Assembly: GCA_002324875.1 (NCBI GenBank)
Contig: NTJG01000001.1
Span: 124,001-188,000, forward strand
DNA: 64,000 bases
From: Lysobacteraceae bacterium NML93-0793
Lineage (GTDB): Bacteria; Pseudomonadota; Gammaproteobacteria; Xanthomonadales; Xanthomonadaceae
Direction of reading: 5' to 3'
Position 1 is the first letter of the stretch, and every line of letters starts with the position of its first letter. Position numbers and translations under genes: made by a program. The notes below the pieces were generated by a model. It had not been told where the DNA came from. It ran no database searches and saw nothing but the letters and a program-made list of their open reading frames with translations. This document shows positions 17,498-27,413 of the stretch, piece by piece.

Positions 17498-17676
17498 CGG
17501 CAGCGGCGTCCTGCAATCGGGGCCGAGGACTATACCCAAGCCCGTCTGAAGCCCCTGTGGCACGGCGTGGTGTGGGCTGCGCGCCAGGCCGGGCATCGCC
17601 TGCGTGGCCGGCATCGCGGTGCACGCGCTTTAGACTTGTCCGGTTGCGCACCTCTTCGCGCAGGGAACTCCGCCGG

Positions 17677-18474
17677 ATGCTGACGTGGTCGATGTTGCTG
17701 TTTCCGCTGCTGGGCGCGCTGGCCGGCGTGCTCGCCGGGCTGCTCGGCATCGGCGGCGGCCTGGTGCTGGTCACCGGTCTGGTCTGGGTGCTGCCGCTGT
17801 TCGACGTGCCGCGCGATGCGGCGATGCACGCCGCGCTCGCCACCGCGCTGGCCAGCATCATCCTCACCGGCGCCTCGTCGGCGCGTGCGCATCACCTGCG
17901 CGGCAGCGTGCTGTGGCGCACGGTGGCGTCGATGGTGCCGGGCGTGCTGGTGGGCGCGTGGCTGGGCAGCAAGCTGGCGATCCTGCTCGACGGCCAGGTG
18001 CTGAAATACTGCGTGGTCGCCTACTGCGGCATCGCCGGCACCCAGTTGCTGCTCTCGCGCGCGCCGGCCGCCGGTGGCGAGGCCATCGTGCCGCGCGGCG
18101 TGGGCCTGACCGGTGCGGGTGCGGGGATCGGCGCGCTGTCCTCGGTGGTCGGCATCGGCGGCGGCAGCATGACCGTGCCGCTGCTGGTGTGGCTGGGCGT
18201 GTCGCCGGTGCGCGCGGTGGGCACGTCGTCGGCGCTGGGCATTTTCATCGCGCTCTCGGCGGCGGCCGGTTACGCGCTGCAGGCGCCGGCCGGCGTGTTG
18301 CCGCCGCCGTCGTGGGGCTATGTCTATCTGCCGGGTGCGATCGGCATCGCGCTGGCCTCGGTGCTGGTGGCGCCCTACGGCACGCGGCTGGCGCATGCGC
18401 TCAGCGGACGCGCGCTCAAGCGCGTGTTCGCGCTGTTCCTCTACGCGATCGGCGCAAGCCTGCTGTTCCTGTAA
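17677..18474 (+). CDS. TSUP family permease (TauE/SafE-like)
   Basis: 265 aa with about eight hydrophobic helices and the two-fold repeat of the family. GVLAGLLGIGGGLVLVTGLV opens the first half and SSVVGIGGGSMTVPLLVWLG the second. TSUP proteins move sulphite, sulphonates or other organic anions across the inner membrane; substrate cannot be told here. The ATG at 17677 is preceded by AGGGAA. The gene is divergent from slt and only 28 bp upstream of the M20 amidohydrolase gene, so the two probably form one transcript. That pairing suggests export or import of a substrate or product of the hydrolase, which is inference. Confidence 0.9.
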   Translation: MLTWSMLLFPLLGALAGVLAGLLGIGGGLVLVTGLVWVLPLFDVPRDAAMHAALATALASIILTGASSARAHHLRGSVLWRTVASMVPGVLVGAWLGSKLAILLDGQVLKYCVVAYCGIAGTQLLLSRAPAAGGEAIVPRGVGLTGAGAGIGALSSVVGIGGGSMTVPLLVWLGVSPVRAVGTSSALGIFIALSAAAGYALQAPAGVLPPPSWGYVYLPGAIGIALASVLVAPYGTRLAHALSGRALKRVFALFLYAIGASLLFL

Positions 18475-18502
18475 TGCCTTTCGGTTTTTCGCTGGATTTC
18501 CC

Positions 18503-19669
18503 ATGACTGCTTCCGCTCCGACCATTCCCGACCCCATCGCCGCGCTGGCGCCGCAGATGACCGCCTGGCGCCACGCGATCCACGCCTGGCCAGAGCTCGG
18601 CTTCGAGGAGGAGAAGACCTCGGCGCTGGTGATCCGTGAACTGCGCGCGCTGGGACTCGAGGTGCACACGGGTCTCGGCGGGACCGGCGTGGTCGCGGTG
18701 ATCGACAGCGGCGCGCCCGGGCTGTCGATCGGCCTGCGCGCCGACATGGACGCATTGCCGATGGACGAGGACAGCGACCTGCCGTTCCGCTCGCAGCGCC
18801 CCGGCGTGGCGCATACCTGCGGGCACGACGGCCATACTTCCGCGTTGCTCGGCACCGCGCGGCATCTGGCGGCGCATCCGCCGGCCACCGGGCGCGTGGT
18901 GCTGATCTTCCAGCCGGCCGAGGAAGGCGGACGCGGTGCGATCCGCATGATCGAGGACGGCCTGCTGACGCGCTGGCCCTGCGACGAGGTCTACGCCTTC
19001 CACAACATGCCGGCGCTCGCGACCGGCGAGGCCAGCGTGCGCAGCGGTGCCACGCTGCAGTCGCTGGCGGTGTTCGAGATCGCGATCGAGGGCGTCGGCG
19101 GCCACGCCGCCGCGCCGCACCGCGCGACCGATCCGCTGCAGGTCGCGGCGCGGCTGGCGGTGGAGATTCCGGCGATCGTCGGCCGGCACATCGATCCGAT
19201 GGAAGCGGCGCTGATCAACGTCGGCTCGCTGCAGGCCGGCACCACGCACAACATCATCCCGGCGACGGCCACGCTCAGCGGCACGCTGCGCGCGCTGTCC
19301 AAGGACGTGCACGAGGAACTGCTCAAGCGCCTGCGCGTGCTGTGCGACGGCCATGCGCAGATCGCCGGCTGCCGCATCGACCTGCAGATCCCGCACGCCT
19401 GCCCGCCGTGCGTCAATGCGCCGGACCAGGCCGCACTGGCCGCGGAGGCGATCGCCGACGTGCTCGGCGCCGATCACGTGAAGACCGATCTGCGGCCGTA
19501 TCCGTTCTCCGACGATTTCTCCTACATGCTCGAACAGTGGCCCGGCGCCTACCTCTTCCTCGGCATGGACAGCGCGATGTGCCACCACCCGACGTTCCGT
19601 TTCGACGACGGTCTGCTGCCGGTCGCCGCGGCGGTGTTCGACCGCATCGTGCGGCGGCGTCTGGGCTGA
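18503..19669 (+). CDS. M20 family amidohydrolase (hippurate hydrolase-like)
   Basis: 388 aa. Metal-site motifs are intact: GLRADMDALPMDE, HTCGHDGHTSALLG (Cys and His ligands), FQPAEEGGRGA with the catalytic/metal Glu pair, and the C-terminal MCHHPTFRFDD. The dimerisation domain includes GVGGHAAAPHRATDPL. Members remove acyl groups from amino acids or split indole-acyl conjugates (HipO/AbgB/ILR1-like), and the substrate is not predictable. The ATG at 18503 follows the TSUP permease gene closely. Overall length and motif order are normal for the carboxypeptidase Ss1/IAA-hydrolase branch. Confidence 0.92.
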   Translation: MTASAPTIPDPIAALAPQMTAWRHAIHAWPELGFEEEKTSALVIRELRALGLEVHTGLGGTGVVAVIDSGAPGLSIGLRADMDALPMDEDSDLPFRSQRPGVAHTCGHDGHTSALLGTARHLAAHPPATGRVVLIFQPAEEGGRGAIRMIEDGLLTRWPCDEVYAFHNMPALATGEASVRSGATLQSLAVFEIAIEGVGGHAAAPHRATDPLQVAARLAVEIPAIVGRHIDPMEAALINVGSLQAGTTHNIIPATATLSGTLRALSKDVHEELLKRLRVLCDGHAQIAGCRIDLQIPHACPPCVNAPDQAALAAEAIADVLGADHVKTDLRPYPFSDDFSYMLEQWPGAYLFLGMDSAMCHHPTFRFDDGLLPVAAAVFDRIVRRRLG

Positions 19670-19694
19670 CGGGGGGCGTCGCTCCGTCGCGCCG

Positions 19695-19763
19695 GTGTAG
19701 GCGCGCGCTCACGCGCGGGAGGCCGTCGCGTTGAAGCCCCATCGCGCGCGAGCGCGCGCCTGT
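19695..19763. repeat. REP-like palindromic pair
   Basis: Two GCGCGC-rich inverted units (about 19695-19717, opening with GTGTAGG, and 19741-19763, closing with CCTGT) face each other across 23 nt between the M20 and cysteine desulfhydrase genes. It is the same family as at 5.2 kb. Confidence 0.55.
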
Positions 19764-19831
19764 CGAGCGTCGTAAGCTGTGCGGCGCGCCGCGGACGCAC
19801 CCGGCGCGTCGTCGTTTCCCGCGAGTGCCCC

Positions 19832-20950
19832 ATGTCCCAGCGCGACTGGGTGGCCCAGGCCATCCGCAAGATCGAGGCCGATTTCAACCGCTCGGCCGAC
19901 ACCCATCTGATTCCGCTGGCGCTGCCCGGCTTTCCAGGCATCGACGTCTATCTCAAGGACGAATCCAGCCATCCGACCGGCAGCCTCAAGCACCGGCTCG
20001 CGCGCTCGCTGTTCCTCTACGCGCTGGCCAACGGCTGGCTGCATGCGGGCAGCACGGTGGTCGAGGCCTCGAGCGGCTCGACCGCGGTCTCGGAGGCGTA
20101 TTTCGCGCGGCTGCTGGGCCTGCCCTTCGTCGCGGTGATGCCGGCCTCGACCTCGCCCGAGAAGATCGCCGCGATCGAATTCCACGGCGGCCGCTGTCAT
20201 CTGGTGCCCAGCGCCTGCGGCATCGCCGCCGAGTCGGTGCGCCTGGCGCGCGAGACCGGGGGCCACTTCATGGACCAGTTCACCTACGCCGAGCGCGCCA
20301 CCGACTGGCGCGCGAACAACAACATCGCCGAGTCGATCTTCAAGCAGATGGAGAAAGAGGCGCACCCGGTGCCGGCGTGGATCGTCTGCAGCGCGGGCAC
20401 CGGCGGCACCAGCGCGACGATCGGCCGGTATGCGCGCTATCGCGGATTCGAGACCGGCGTCGTGTGCGCCGACCCCGAGCATTCCGCGTTCTTCGACCAC
20501 TACGTGCGCAGCCTTGCGGGCACGCCGGTCCACGGCGATGTGGCGCCGGCGCCGCCGTCGCGCATCGAGGGCATCGGCCGGCCGCGTCCCGAGCCGAGCT
20601 TCATTCCCGGCTGCGTCGAGGCGATGGTCAAGGTGCCCGATGTCCTGAGCCTGGCGGCGATGCGCTACGTCAACGCGCGGCTCGGCCGGCGGGTCGGCGG
20701 GTCCACCGGCACCAATGTCATCGGCGTGCTGCAGGTGGCCGAGGCGATGCGCGATGCTGGCCAGACCGGCTCGATCGTGACCATCCTGTGCGACGGCGGC
20801 GAGCGCTATGCGCACAGTTACTACAACGCGGACTGGCTGCAGGCGCAGGGATTCGACATGACGGCCCCCGATGCGGCGGCGCGCGCGACCGCCGAGACGG
20901 GCGCGGCCCTGCCGCCGCTGAGGCTCGCGCGGCGCGCGGGCACGGACTGA
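19832..20950 (+). CDS. PLP-dependent cysteine synthase-fold enzyme, Cds1-like L-cysteine desulfhydrase
   Basis: 372 aa. The PLP lysine lies in [15 protein letters not shown] (normal cysteine synthases have SxKxR at this place). Phosphate-binding loops [17 protein letters not shown] and [16 protein letters not shown] follow. The [11 protein letters not shown] motif and the C-terminal STGTNVIG and [13 protein letters not shown] agree with the Cds1 branch (L-cysteine desulfhydrase, e.g. mycobacterial Cds1) rather than CysK/CysM. The reaction expected is cysteine to pyruvate, ammonia and H2S. It stands alone after a REP pair. The assignment to Cds1 is from remembered motif similarity. Confidence 0.82.
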   Translation: MSQRDWVAQAIRKIEADFNRSADTHLIPLALPGFPGIDVYLKDESSHPTGSLKHRLARSLFLYALANGWLHAGSTVVEASSGSTAVSEAYFARLLGLPFVAVMPASTSPEKIAAIEFHGGRCHLVPSACGIAAESVRLARETGGHFMDQFTYAERATDWRANNNIAESIFKQMEKEAHPVPAWIVCSAGTGGTSATIGRYARYRGFETGVVCADPEHSAFFDHYVRSLAGTPVHGDVAPAPPSRIEGIGRPRPEPSFIPGCVEAMVKVPDVLSLAAMRYVNARLGRRVGGSTGTNVIGVLQVAEAMRDAGQTGSIVTILCDGGERYAHSYYNADWLQAQGFDMTAPDAAARATAETGAALPPLRLARRAGTD

Positions 20951-20965
20951 CCCGTCAAGCTGGGG

Positions 20966-20993
20966 TTGACCCCAGGTGCAGTCAGGTTAAGGA
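20966..20993 (+). promoter_or_regulatory. candidate promoter of the TonB-dependent receptor gene
   Basis: TTGACC (20966-20971) and TAAGGA (20988-20993) are separated by 16 bp, a near-normal sigma-70 spacing. The receptor ATG is 69 nt further downstream. A Fur box or riboswitch was looked for and not seen. Confidence 0.4.
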
Positions 20994-21062
20994 TTCGTTA
21001 CAAGACTGGAGCCGGCAACACGGGGACGCCGGCGGTCCCCCTTCCCAGCACGGAGCGCCTGC

Positions 21063-23987
21063 ATGACCGCCATTCCCCCACGCCACCGGTTGACCGCCGG
21101 GGTCCAGCTGTCCCTGTTGATGCTGATCGCGCCCGCCGCTGCGGCGCAGGATGCGCCGTCCACGGTGCAGGAGGCGCGCACCCTCGACACCGTCCAGGTC
21201 ACCGGCTCGCGCATCCGCAAGGCCGAGATGGAAACCGCGGTGCCGGTGCAGGTGCTCACGCGCGAGGACATCCAGCGCAGCGGTTTCAGCTCGGTCGCCG
21301 ACATCGTGCAGAACCTCACCGCCTCGGGCGCGGCGCTCAACACCAAGTTCAATTCCAGCGGCAACTTCGGCTTTCCGCCCGATGGCGGCGGCGTCGGCGC
21401 GGGCGCGGCGACAGTGGATCTGCGGCATCTCGGCGCCAAGCGCGTGCTGGTGCTGGTCGACGGCATCCGCTGGGTCAACGAATCCTCGGGCTCGGGCGTG
21501 GGCGCGGCGGTGGATCTCAACACGATCCCGCTCGCCCTGATCGAGCGCATCGAGGTGCTGGAAGACGGCGCCTCGTCGATCTACGGCTCCGACGCGATCG
21601 CCGGTGTGGTCAACATCATCACCCGGCGCGATGCGCAGGGCGGCAGCCTCGATCTGAACTACGGCGAGTACCAGGATCTCGGCGGCGGTACCTGGGGCGC
21701 GGACCTGGGCTGGGGCGGCAGCAACGACCGCGCGCAGTGGTTCGCCGGCGCGTCGTATTTCCGCCAGCGCGAGATCTCGTCGGCGCGCTTCGCCAATGCC
21801 AGCGTGCCGGTGCCCGGCACGGGCCTGGCGAACGGCAGCTCGGCCACGCCGGGCGGCCGCTTCGTGTTCGCACCGCCCGGCGGCAACGACACCCTCGGCG
21901 GCCTGTGCCCGCTGGCCACCGATGCCGCGGGCAATCCGATTCCCGGCAGCGCCACCTGCAACATCACCCTCCCCAACGGCGCGAGTTTTCCCGGCGGCGC
22001 GGACGTCGACGACTTCATTCCGTTCACCACCGCCAACCGCTACAACTTCGCGCCCAACAACCTGCTGCTGACGCCGTCGGAGCGCAAGTCGGTGTTCGGC
22101 CAGGTGCGGTTCGAGTTCACGCCGCAGGTCTCGGGCTTCGCCCGCGTGCTCTACAACGCACGCACCTCGTCGAACCAGGCCGCGCCCGAGCCGTTCTTCC
22201 TCGGCACCGACGCCGGCGTGTACAACCCCTATGCCGAAAGCACGCTGGTGATCTCGGCGCGCAATCCCTTCAACCCCTTCGGCTTCGACCTGACCACGGT
22301 GGGCGACGACGCCAACCTGTTCCTGCTCGGCCGCCGTCCGGTCGAAGGCGGACCGCGCCGCTACACCCAGGACGTCAAGACCTGGTACGCCGCCGGCGGT
22401 CTCGAAGGCACGTTCGGCGTGGGCGTGCGCACCTGGAACTGGGACGTGAACCTGATGCGCAGCGAGAGCCGCGCCGAGCAGACCAACACCGGCAGCTACA
22501 ACATCCGCCGCATCAACGAGGCGCTGGGCGATCCCGACGCCTGCGCCGCGATCGCCGGCTGCACGCCGCTGAACCTGTTCGGCGGGCCGGGCACGATCAC
22601 CCCGGCGATGCTCGCCTTCATCCAGCCGGTGGTGCGCGACGAGAGCCGCAACACGCTGAGCCTGGCCTCCGCCAACGTCACCGGCGACCTGTTCCAGCTG
22701 CCGGCCGGTGCGTTCTCGTTCGCCGCCGGTGTCGAGTACCGCAAGTACGAGGGCAGCTACACGCCCGATCCGATCACCGTTGCCGGCGAGTACAACGGCG
22801 TGCCGTCCGGCCCGACCCGCGGCGACTACGACGTCAGCGAGGCCTATGCCGAGGTCAGCGTGCCGCTGATGCGCGACACGGCCTTCGGCGAGACCCTCGA
22901 TCTGAGCCTCGCCGGCCGCTATTCCGACTACTCGACCTTCGGCGGCGAGAGCACCGGCAAGATCGGCCTGCGCTGGCAGCCGGTCGACGAGCTGCTGCTG
23001 CGCATGAGTTACGCCGAAGGCTTCCGCGCGCCGTCGATCGGCGAGCTCTACGGCACGCTGAGCCGCTTCGACGCGACCCTGGTCGATCCCTGTTCGGGCT
23101 TCGCGGTGCCGTCGCCGGCCTGCGCCGCCGACGGCGTGCCCGCCGGTTACGAGCAGACCAACCCGCAGATCTCGCTGGTGACCTCGGGCAATGCCGACCT
23201 GCAGCCCGAGCGCAGCCGCAGCCTGATGGTGGGTTCGGTGTGGAGCCCGTCGTTCGCCGACGAAGTCTCGTGGTCGGACCGGCTGGATCTCGGCGTGACC
23301 TTCTATCGCCACCACATTACCGACGCGATCCAAGCACCCGATGCCCAGGCGATCCTCGAGCGCTGCATCGCCACGCGCGAGCCGATCGCCTGTGCCTCCT
23401 ACGACCGCAGCGACCGCGGCCAGATCATCCGCTTCGACGCCATCCTGGCCAATCTGGGCACGATCAAGACCGACGGCTGGGATTTCACCGCGGCCTGGAC
23501 CCTGCCCACGCGCGACTGGGGCCGGCTGCGCTTCGATGCCAAGGCCACCTGGGTCACACGCTACGAGCTGGTGAACGAATCCGGCGATGCCGAACCGCGG
23601 CGGCCGGGCGTGGAGGTCAACAACAGCGCGATTCCGGAATGGACCGGCACCCTGGTCACCGACTGGACGCAGGGCCCGTGGTCGCTGGCATGGACGCTGC
23701 GCTACATCGACCGGCTGACCGAATCCTGCGGCGGCGCCAACGGCTTCGCGATCTGCGACGACAGCGCCAACGACGTCAACGGCCTCGGCTCGACGACCTA
23801 CCACGACCTGCAACTGGCCTGGCACAACACCGCCTGGCTCAAGGGCACGCGGCTGAGCATCGGCGTCAACAACCTCACCGGCAAGGAACCGCCCGTGTGC
23901 CTGAGCTGCAGCCTCAACGGCTACGACGCGTCGACCTACGACCTGCCGGGCCGCTACTGGTACGCCCGCGTGGGCTTCGACTTCTGA
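21063..23987 (+). CDS. TonB-dependent outer-membrane receptor
   Basis: 974 aa. The signal peptide ends near AAPAAAAQ. The TonB-box region [15 protein letters not shown] is the common xanthomonad form. The plug domain has [38 protein letters not shown] and [20 protein letters not shown]. The barrel includes [35 protein letters not shown] and a C-terminal strand finishing in Phe ([10 protein letters not shown]). The size fits large receptors for sugars, peptides or siderophores, but no adjacent permease or degradative enzyme hints at the ligand. Extracellular loops contain several Cys pairs, e.g. around residues 280-300 and 505-515. Confidence 0.93.
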   Translation: MTAIPPRHRLTAGVQLSLLMLIAPAAAAQDAPSTVQEARTLDTVQVTGSRIRKAEMETAVPVQVLTREDIQRSGFSSVADIVQNLTASGAALNTKFNSSGNFGFPPDGGGVGAGAATVDLRHLGAKRVLVLVDGIRWVNESSGSGVGAAVDLNTIPLALIERIEVLEDGASSIYGSDAIAGVVNIITRRDAQGGSLDLNYGEYQDLGGGTWGADLGWGGSNDRAQWFAGASYFRQREISSARFANASVPVPGTGLANGSSATPGGRFVFAPPGGNDTLGGLCPLATDAAGNPIPGSATCNITLPNGASFPGGADVDDFIPFTTANRYNFAPNNLLLTPSERKSVFGQVRFEFTPQVSGFARVLYNARTSSNQAAPEPFFLGTDAGVYNPYAESTLVISARNPFNPFGFDLTTVGDDANLFLLGRRPVEGGPRRYTQDVKTWYAAGGLEGTFGVGVRTWNWDVNLMRSESRAEQTNTGSYNIRRINEALGDPDACAAIAGCTPLNLFGGPGTITPAMLAFIQPVVRDESRNTLSLASANVTGDLFQLPAGAFSFAAGVEYRKYEGSYTPDPITVAGEYNGVPSGPTRGDYDVSEAYAEVSVPLMRDTAFGETLDLSLAGRYSDYSTFGGESTGKIGLRWQPVDELLLRMSYAEGFRAPSIGELYGTLSRFDATLVDPCSGFAVPSPACAADGVPAGYEQTNPQISLVTSGNADLQPERSRSLMVGSVWSPSFADEVSWSDRLDLGVTFYRHHITDAIQAPDAQAILERCIATREPIACASYDRSDRGQIIRFDAILANLGTIKTDGWDFTAAWTLPTRDWGRLRFDAKATWVTRYELVNESGDAEPRRPGVEVNNSAIPEWTGTLVTDWTQGPWSLAWTLRYIDRLTESCGGANGFAICDDSANDVNGLGSTTYHDLQLAWHNTAWLKGTRLSIGVNNLTGKEPPVCLSCSLNGYDASTYDLPGRYWYARVGFDF

Positions 23988-23998
23988 TCCGGCGCATC

Positions 23999-24026
23999 GC
24001 ACCGGTGGCCCCCGGGCCGCCGGTGC
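23999..24026. terminator. bidirectional terminator-like hairpin
   Basis: Two 13-nt arms beginning GCACCGGTGGCCC pair with a single G-U/T mismatch around a 2-nt loop. The hairpin sits exactly between two convergent genes, 11 bp after the receptor stop and 3 bp before the stop of the minus-strand nuclease gene. There is no long T-tract, which is usual at this GC content. Confidence 0.6.
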
Positions 24027-24029
24027 GGT

Positions 24030-24821
24030 TCAGCGCTGCAGCGCGTGGCCGGGAACGACGAGTTCGGTCGACAACGCCAGGTGATCGGAGAACGCCGCAG
24101 GCAGGGCCTGGGTGTTGACGCACTGCAGGGAGCCGGTGACCAGGATGTGGTCGATCGCACGCTGCGGACGCCAGCTGGGGAAGGTGTGCACCGCGCACGC
24201 CGGTGGCTGCAGGCCGGTGCCGCGGTAGAGCACGTCCATCTCGGCGCAGTCCGAGGTGCAGTTGAAATCGCCCATCAGCACCGCGTGCGGATGGTTCGAC
24301 AGCACCTCGGCGATGAACGACAGCTGCGAGCGCCGGGACTGCGCGCCCAGCGACAGATGCGCGACCGCGACCGTCAGGCCGGCATCGCCTTCGCCGAAGC
24401 GGCTGATCAGCACGCCACGCCCGCCGATCCGGCCGGGCAGGGCATGGTTGATGACCTCGATCGGCTCCAGCCGGCTCAGCAGGCCATTGGCACTCGAGGC
24501 CACCGCGCCGACGCGCCGGTTGGGCTGATGGCTCCAGTATTCGAAACCGGCGCGTTCGGCCAGGTAGTGGGTCTGGTTGGTGAAACCCGACCGCAGGCTG
24601 CCGGGGTCGGCCTCCTGCAGGCCGACGATGTCGTGACGGCCGGCCAGCGCCGCGATCGCGTCGAGCGCCGTGCGCTTGCCGGTCGGCAACACGTGCGACC
24701 AGCTGCGCGTGGCGTAGTCGCTGTAGCGGCGCGTGCTCGAGCCGGCCTGGATGTTCGCGCTCAGCAGCTTGAGCTGCCGCGTGCCATCGGCGGCGACGCC
24801 GGGGGACGGAGACGCGTTCAC
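24030..24821 (-). CDS. endonuclease/exonuclease/phosphatase family protein
   Basis: 263 aa. The fold is marked by LKLLSANIQAG at the start, DIVGLQEADPGSLRSG (metal-binding Glu), VAHLSLGAQSR, MGDFNCTSDCAEM (GDFN) and RAIDHILVTG with a final SDHLALS His. This is the Mg-dependent DNase I-like/EEP fold; substrates range from nucleic acids to phosphoinositides and none is evident here. The start is taken as GTG 24821, which puts it 10 nt after the lipoprotein DsbA stop; the upstream frame overlaps dsbA. It is the last gene of the run cytochrome c4, DsbA, DsbA lipoprotein, EEP. Confidence 0.85.
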   Translation of the reverse strand: MNASPSPGVAADGTRQLKLLSANIQAGSSTRRYSDYATRSWSHVLPTGKRTALDAIAALAGRHDIVGLQEADPGSLRSGFTNQTHYLAERAGFEYWSHQPNRRVGAVASSANGLLSRLEPIEVINHALPGRIGGRGVLISRFGEGDAGLTVAVAHLSLGAQSRRSQLSFIAEVLSNHPHAVLMGDFNCTSDCAEMDVLYRGTGLQPPACAVHTFPSWRPQRAIDHILVTGSLQCVNTQALPAAFSDHLALSTELVVPGHALQR

Positions 24822-24831
24822 GACCGGGCGC

Positions 24832-25659
24832 TTACTGCGCCGCGCGCTCCATCGCGACCAGGTGGTCGGTGATGCGCAGGATGTCTTCGAGCGAGCGGCC
24901 ACCGATCACGCGGTACTTGCCGTTGACGACGATGGTGGGCGTCGCGTCGACGCCGCTGCGGGTCGCGAACTGGCGCGCACGGCCCAGGTTGGCGTTGACC
25001 GCGAAGCTCTGCATGGTGCTGCGCAGGCGTTCGGCATCGACGCCCAGGCCGCCGTAGAACGCGACGATGCTGTCGGCATCGGCGTTCTGGCGCAGCTTGC
25101 GCTCGATGTGGATGGCGTTGAAGGTCGCCGCGTGGGTGCGGTCCAGCGTGCCCATCGCCTGCGAGGCGTAGAACGCGCGCGGGAACTGGTCGCGCTCGTC
25201 GAACACCGCCGGCACCGGCACGAAGCTCACGTCCGACGGCAGGCGGGCCTTCCAGGCGTTGACCAGCGGCTCGAACGCGGCGCAGTGGCCGCACCAGTAG
25301 GCGAACACCTCGGCGACCTCGATGCCGGCGCCCTGGGCGAAGGGCTGGCCGTTCTCGATCACCACGTAATCGGTGCCGGCCACCGGCGCCGGGCCTTCGG
25401 GGGCGCGGATCGGGGCATCGGACGCGGTCGACGGCGTGGCGGGCGATGTGGCCTCACCGGCCGCGGCGCCGGTTTCGGGCGCGGTGCCACCGGGCGCCGT
25501 GGTGTCGTCACCGGGGCTCGCAGCGGCCGGCGAGACCTGCTCGGTGCCTGCGGCGGCGTCGGGCGACGTGGCCGGCGCGGCCGCGGTGTCGGGTTGCTGG
25601 GTGCAGGCCGCGAGCAGGACGGGAGCGAGCAACAGGAGCAGGGAGCGACGGACGGTCAT
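24832..25659 (-). CDS. DsbA-family thiol:disulphide protein, lipoprotein form
   Basis: 275 aa. Signal peptide with lipobox LLAAC (Cys 18-19 region), then about 70 residues of Ala/Thr/Pro/Ser linker, then a DsbA thioredoxin fold with active site CGHC in VFAYWCGHCAAFEPL and cis-Pro in GVDATPTIVVNGKYRV. The anchor and linker would tether the oxidase to a membrane facing the periplasm. The start is the ATG at 25659; 14 upstream in-frame codons lack support. It lies 46 bp downstream of a second, soluble DsbA gene. DsbA of E. coli has CPHC; the dipeptide GH here should change redox potential. Confidence 0.9.
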   Translation of the reverse strand: MTVRRSLLLLLAPVLLAACTQQPDTAAAPATSPDAAAGTEQVSPAAASPGDDTTAPGGTAPETGAAAGEATSPATPSTASDAPIRAPEGPAPVAGTDYVVIENGQPFAQGAGIEVAEVFAYWCGHCAAFEPLVNAWKARLPSDVSFVPVPAVFDERDQFPRAFYASQAMGTLDRTHAATFNAIHIERKLRQNADADSIVAFYGGLGVDAERLRSTMQSFAVNANLGRARQFATRSGVDATPTIVVNGKYRVIGGRSLEDILRITDHLVAMERAAQ

Positions 25660-25705
25660 GGGCGTTCTCTGGTGGATGGAGTACAGGCCGGCAGGCGGCA
25701 CGGAA

Positions 25706-26389
25706 TCAGCGCGGGGCGCGTTCGCGGGCGATCAGCTGGTCGGCGATCGCGAGCGTGTCGTCCAGCGACCGCGCCGTCACCCGGTAGCGGCCGTTGATGA
25801 TGAGCGTGGGCGTGCCCTGCACGCCACTGCGGATCGCGAACGCGTTGGCGGCGTTCAGCTTTTCTTCGGTCGCGGGGCTGGTCATCGCGGCGCGGAACGC
25901 GGCCTGCGACGGTGCCCCATGCTCGGCGTAGAAGCCGGCGATCGCATCGATGCCGGCGCCGCTGCGCGGCAGCCGCGAACGCTCGTGCACGGCGGAGAAC
26001 ACCGCGTGGTGGGTGCTGGCCTGGAGTCCGAGCGTCTGGGCGGCGAAGAACCCGCGCGCGAAGGTGTCGCCGGCCGAAAACACCGCCGGCACATAGGTCA
26101 CCCGGACGTCCTTGGCCTGCCGGCGTGTCCAGGTATCCATCAGCCGCTGGAAGTGGAAACAGTGCACGCAGCCGTAGGAGAAAACCTCGACGACCTCGAT
26201 CCGGCCCTGCAGCGGCTGCCACGGCTGGCCGTCGGGGATCACCACGTAATCGAGGTTCTCGATCGGCGCGTGTTCCTGCGCGCCTGCAGGCAGCAGCGCG
26301 GCGAGCGCGAGCAGCGCGACTCCGAAGGCCGCACGCAGGCGGGCAAACCCGGTGCGGCGGCCGTGGCCGCCGTCGCAGATGGAACTCAC
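25706..26389 (-). CDS. dsbA: DsbA-family thiol:disulphide interchange protein
   Basis: 227 aa from GTG 26389, whose GTGA overlaps the stop of the cytochrome c4 gene; no in-frame ATG gives a sensible signal peptide. After an Arg-rich start there is a hydrophobic segment (FGVALLALAALLPAGA) and a likely cleavage after GAQ. The thioredoxin-fold active site is CVHC (VFSYGCVHCFHFQ) and the cis-Pro loop reads GVQGTPTLIINGRYRV. It should oxidise periplasmic cysteines. The CVHC dipeptide differs from classic CPHC and from the CGHC of its neighbour, so the two may differ in redox potential or substrate. Confidence 0.9.
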   Translation of the reverse strand: MSSICDGGHGRRTGFARLRAAFGVALLALAALLPAGAQEHAPIENLDYVVIPDGQPWQPLQGRIEVVEVFSYGCVHCFHFQRLMDTWTRRQAKDVRVTYVPAVFSAGDTFARGFFAAQTLGLQASTHHAVFSAVHERSRLPRSGAGIDAIAGFYAEHGAPSQAAFRAAMTSPATEEKLNAANAFAIRSGVQGTPTLIINGRYRVTARSLDDTLAIADQLIARERAPR

Positions 26390-27285
26390 TGGACCTCGGG
26401 CGCGGGCGCGGCGTCCAGTGCCTCGTCGGCCGTCGCATCGGTAGGCGGCACCGGCATGGCCTCGGGCGGCGTGGCCGGCGTGGGCATGGCGGCGGCCTGG
26501 GCTTCGATCGCGGCGAGCATGGCCGGATCCGGACGCGCGTGCAGGCCCTGCATGTAGCTGGCCAGCGCCTCGATTTCCTCGTCGGTCAGCGACTTGGCGA
26601 CGCTGGCCATCACGTTGAACAGGTGCTTGTCGGCCTCGAGCGTCTCGCCCTCGCGATAGGCGTACAGGCGCGCCGAGCTGTACCAGGCCTGCTGGCCGGC
26701 CACATGCGGATAGGCCGGCCCCGGGTTGCCGCCGCCGGCGGGGCCGTGGCAGGCCATGCACGCCGGGATGCCGCGGTCGGCGGCGCCGGTGCGGAACAGT
26801 TGCTGGCCGATCTCGTAGAACTTCATGCCCTCGTAGGGGCCGGTCTCCACCACGGCATCGTCGGCGATGCCGGCGCCGCTGGTCTGCTGGGCGAAGTGCG
26901 CGCCGAGGTCGCGCATGTCCTGGGCGCTGAGCGGCAGCGCGAAGGGCTGCATCAGCGGGCTCAGGCGTTCGCCGCTCTTGAACAGCGCGAGCTGGTGGGC
27001 GACGTAGCGCTCGCTCTGGCCGGCGATGCGGGGATACAGCGTGGGATCGATGTCGGCGTTGCCGTCGAGACCGTGGCAGGCCGCGCAGGCACCGGCCAGC
27101 TGGGCGCCTTTCTGCGGGTCGCCGGGCTGCGCCTTGGCCAGCGCGGCGACCGCATTCGCGTCGAGAGCGGTGGTTTCCACCGGCGGCGCATCCGGCAGCG
27201 GCTGGACGGTGGACTGGGCGAACGCGACAGCACCGACCACGAGGACGGCAAGACCGGCGATACCAAAGGCGCGAGCGTGGCGCAT
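26386..27285 (-). CDS. cytochrome c4-type dihaem cytochrome
   Basis: 299 aa. Signal peptide (FGIAGLAVLVVGAVAFAQ), then two class I cytochrome c domains with haem sites CAACH (about residue 70) and CMACH (about 175). Each is followed by YPRIAGQSERYVAHQL or YPHVAGQQAWYSSARL, the paired motif of c4, with Met ligands. The C-terminal 50 residues form a Pro/Ala/Thr-rich tail beyond the usual c4 length. It carries electrons in the periplasm to terminal oxidases. It is divergent from engB, an arrangement common in xanthomonads and pseudomonads. The ATG at 27285 was chosen for its signal peptide. Confidence 0.93.
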   Translation of the reverse strand: MRHARAFGIAGLAVLVVGAVAFAQSTVQPLPDAPPVETTALDANAVAALAKAQPGDPQKGAQLAGACAACHGLDGNADIDPTLYPRIAGQSERYVAHQLALFKSGERLSPLMQPFALPLSAQDMRDLGAHFAQQTSGAGIADDAVVETGPYEGMKFYEIGQQLFRTGAADRGIPACMACHGPAGGGNPGPAYPHVAGQQAWYSSARLYAYREGETLEADKHLFNVMASVAKSLTDEEIEALASYMQGLHARPDPAMLAAIEAQAAAMPTPATPPEAMPVPPTDATADEALDAAPAPEVQ

Positions 27286-27413
27286 TGCTGGGCTCCGAGA
27301 TCTTCGACGCGGCGACCGTTGCCGGGCCACGAGTCCCGAAAGTATGTGTGGCGGGGTCGGGCCGGTCAAACGGCGTCCGGGCGCGGCGGCGCCGACCGTG
27401 CCAAGCTATCGCG

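Noticed and set aside
13869..17867. 1332-codon minus-strand frame as one giant protein
   Set aside because: It reads through the lytic transglycosylase locus in the wrong frame; signal peptide and codon usage support a separate 527-aa gene starting at 15452.
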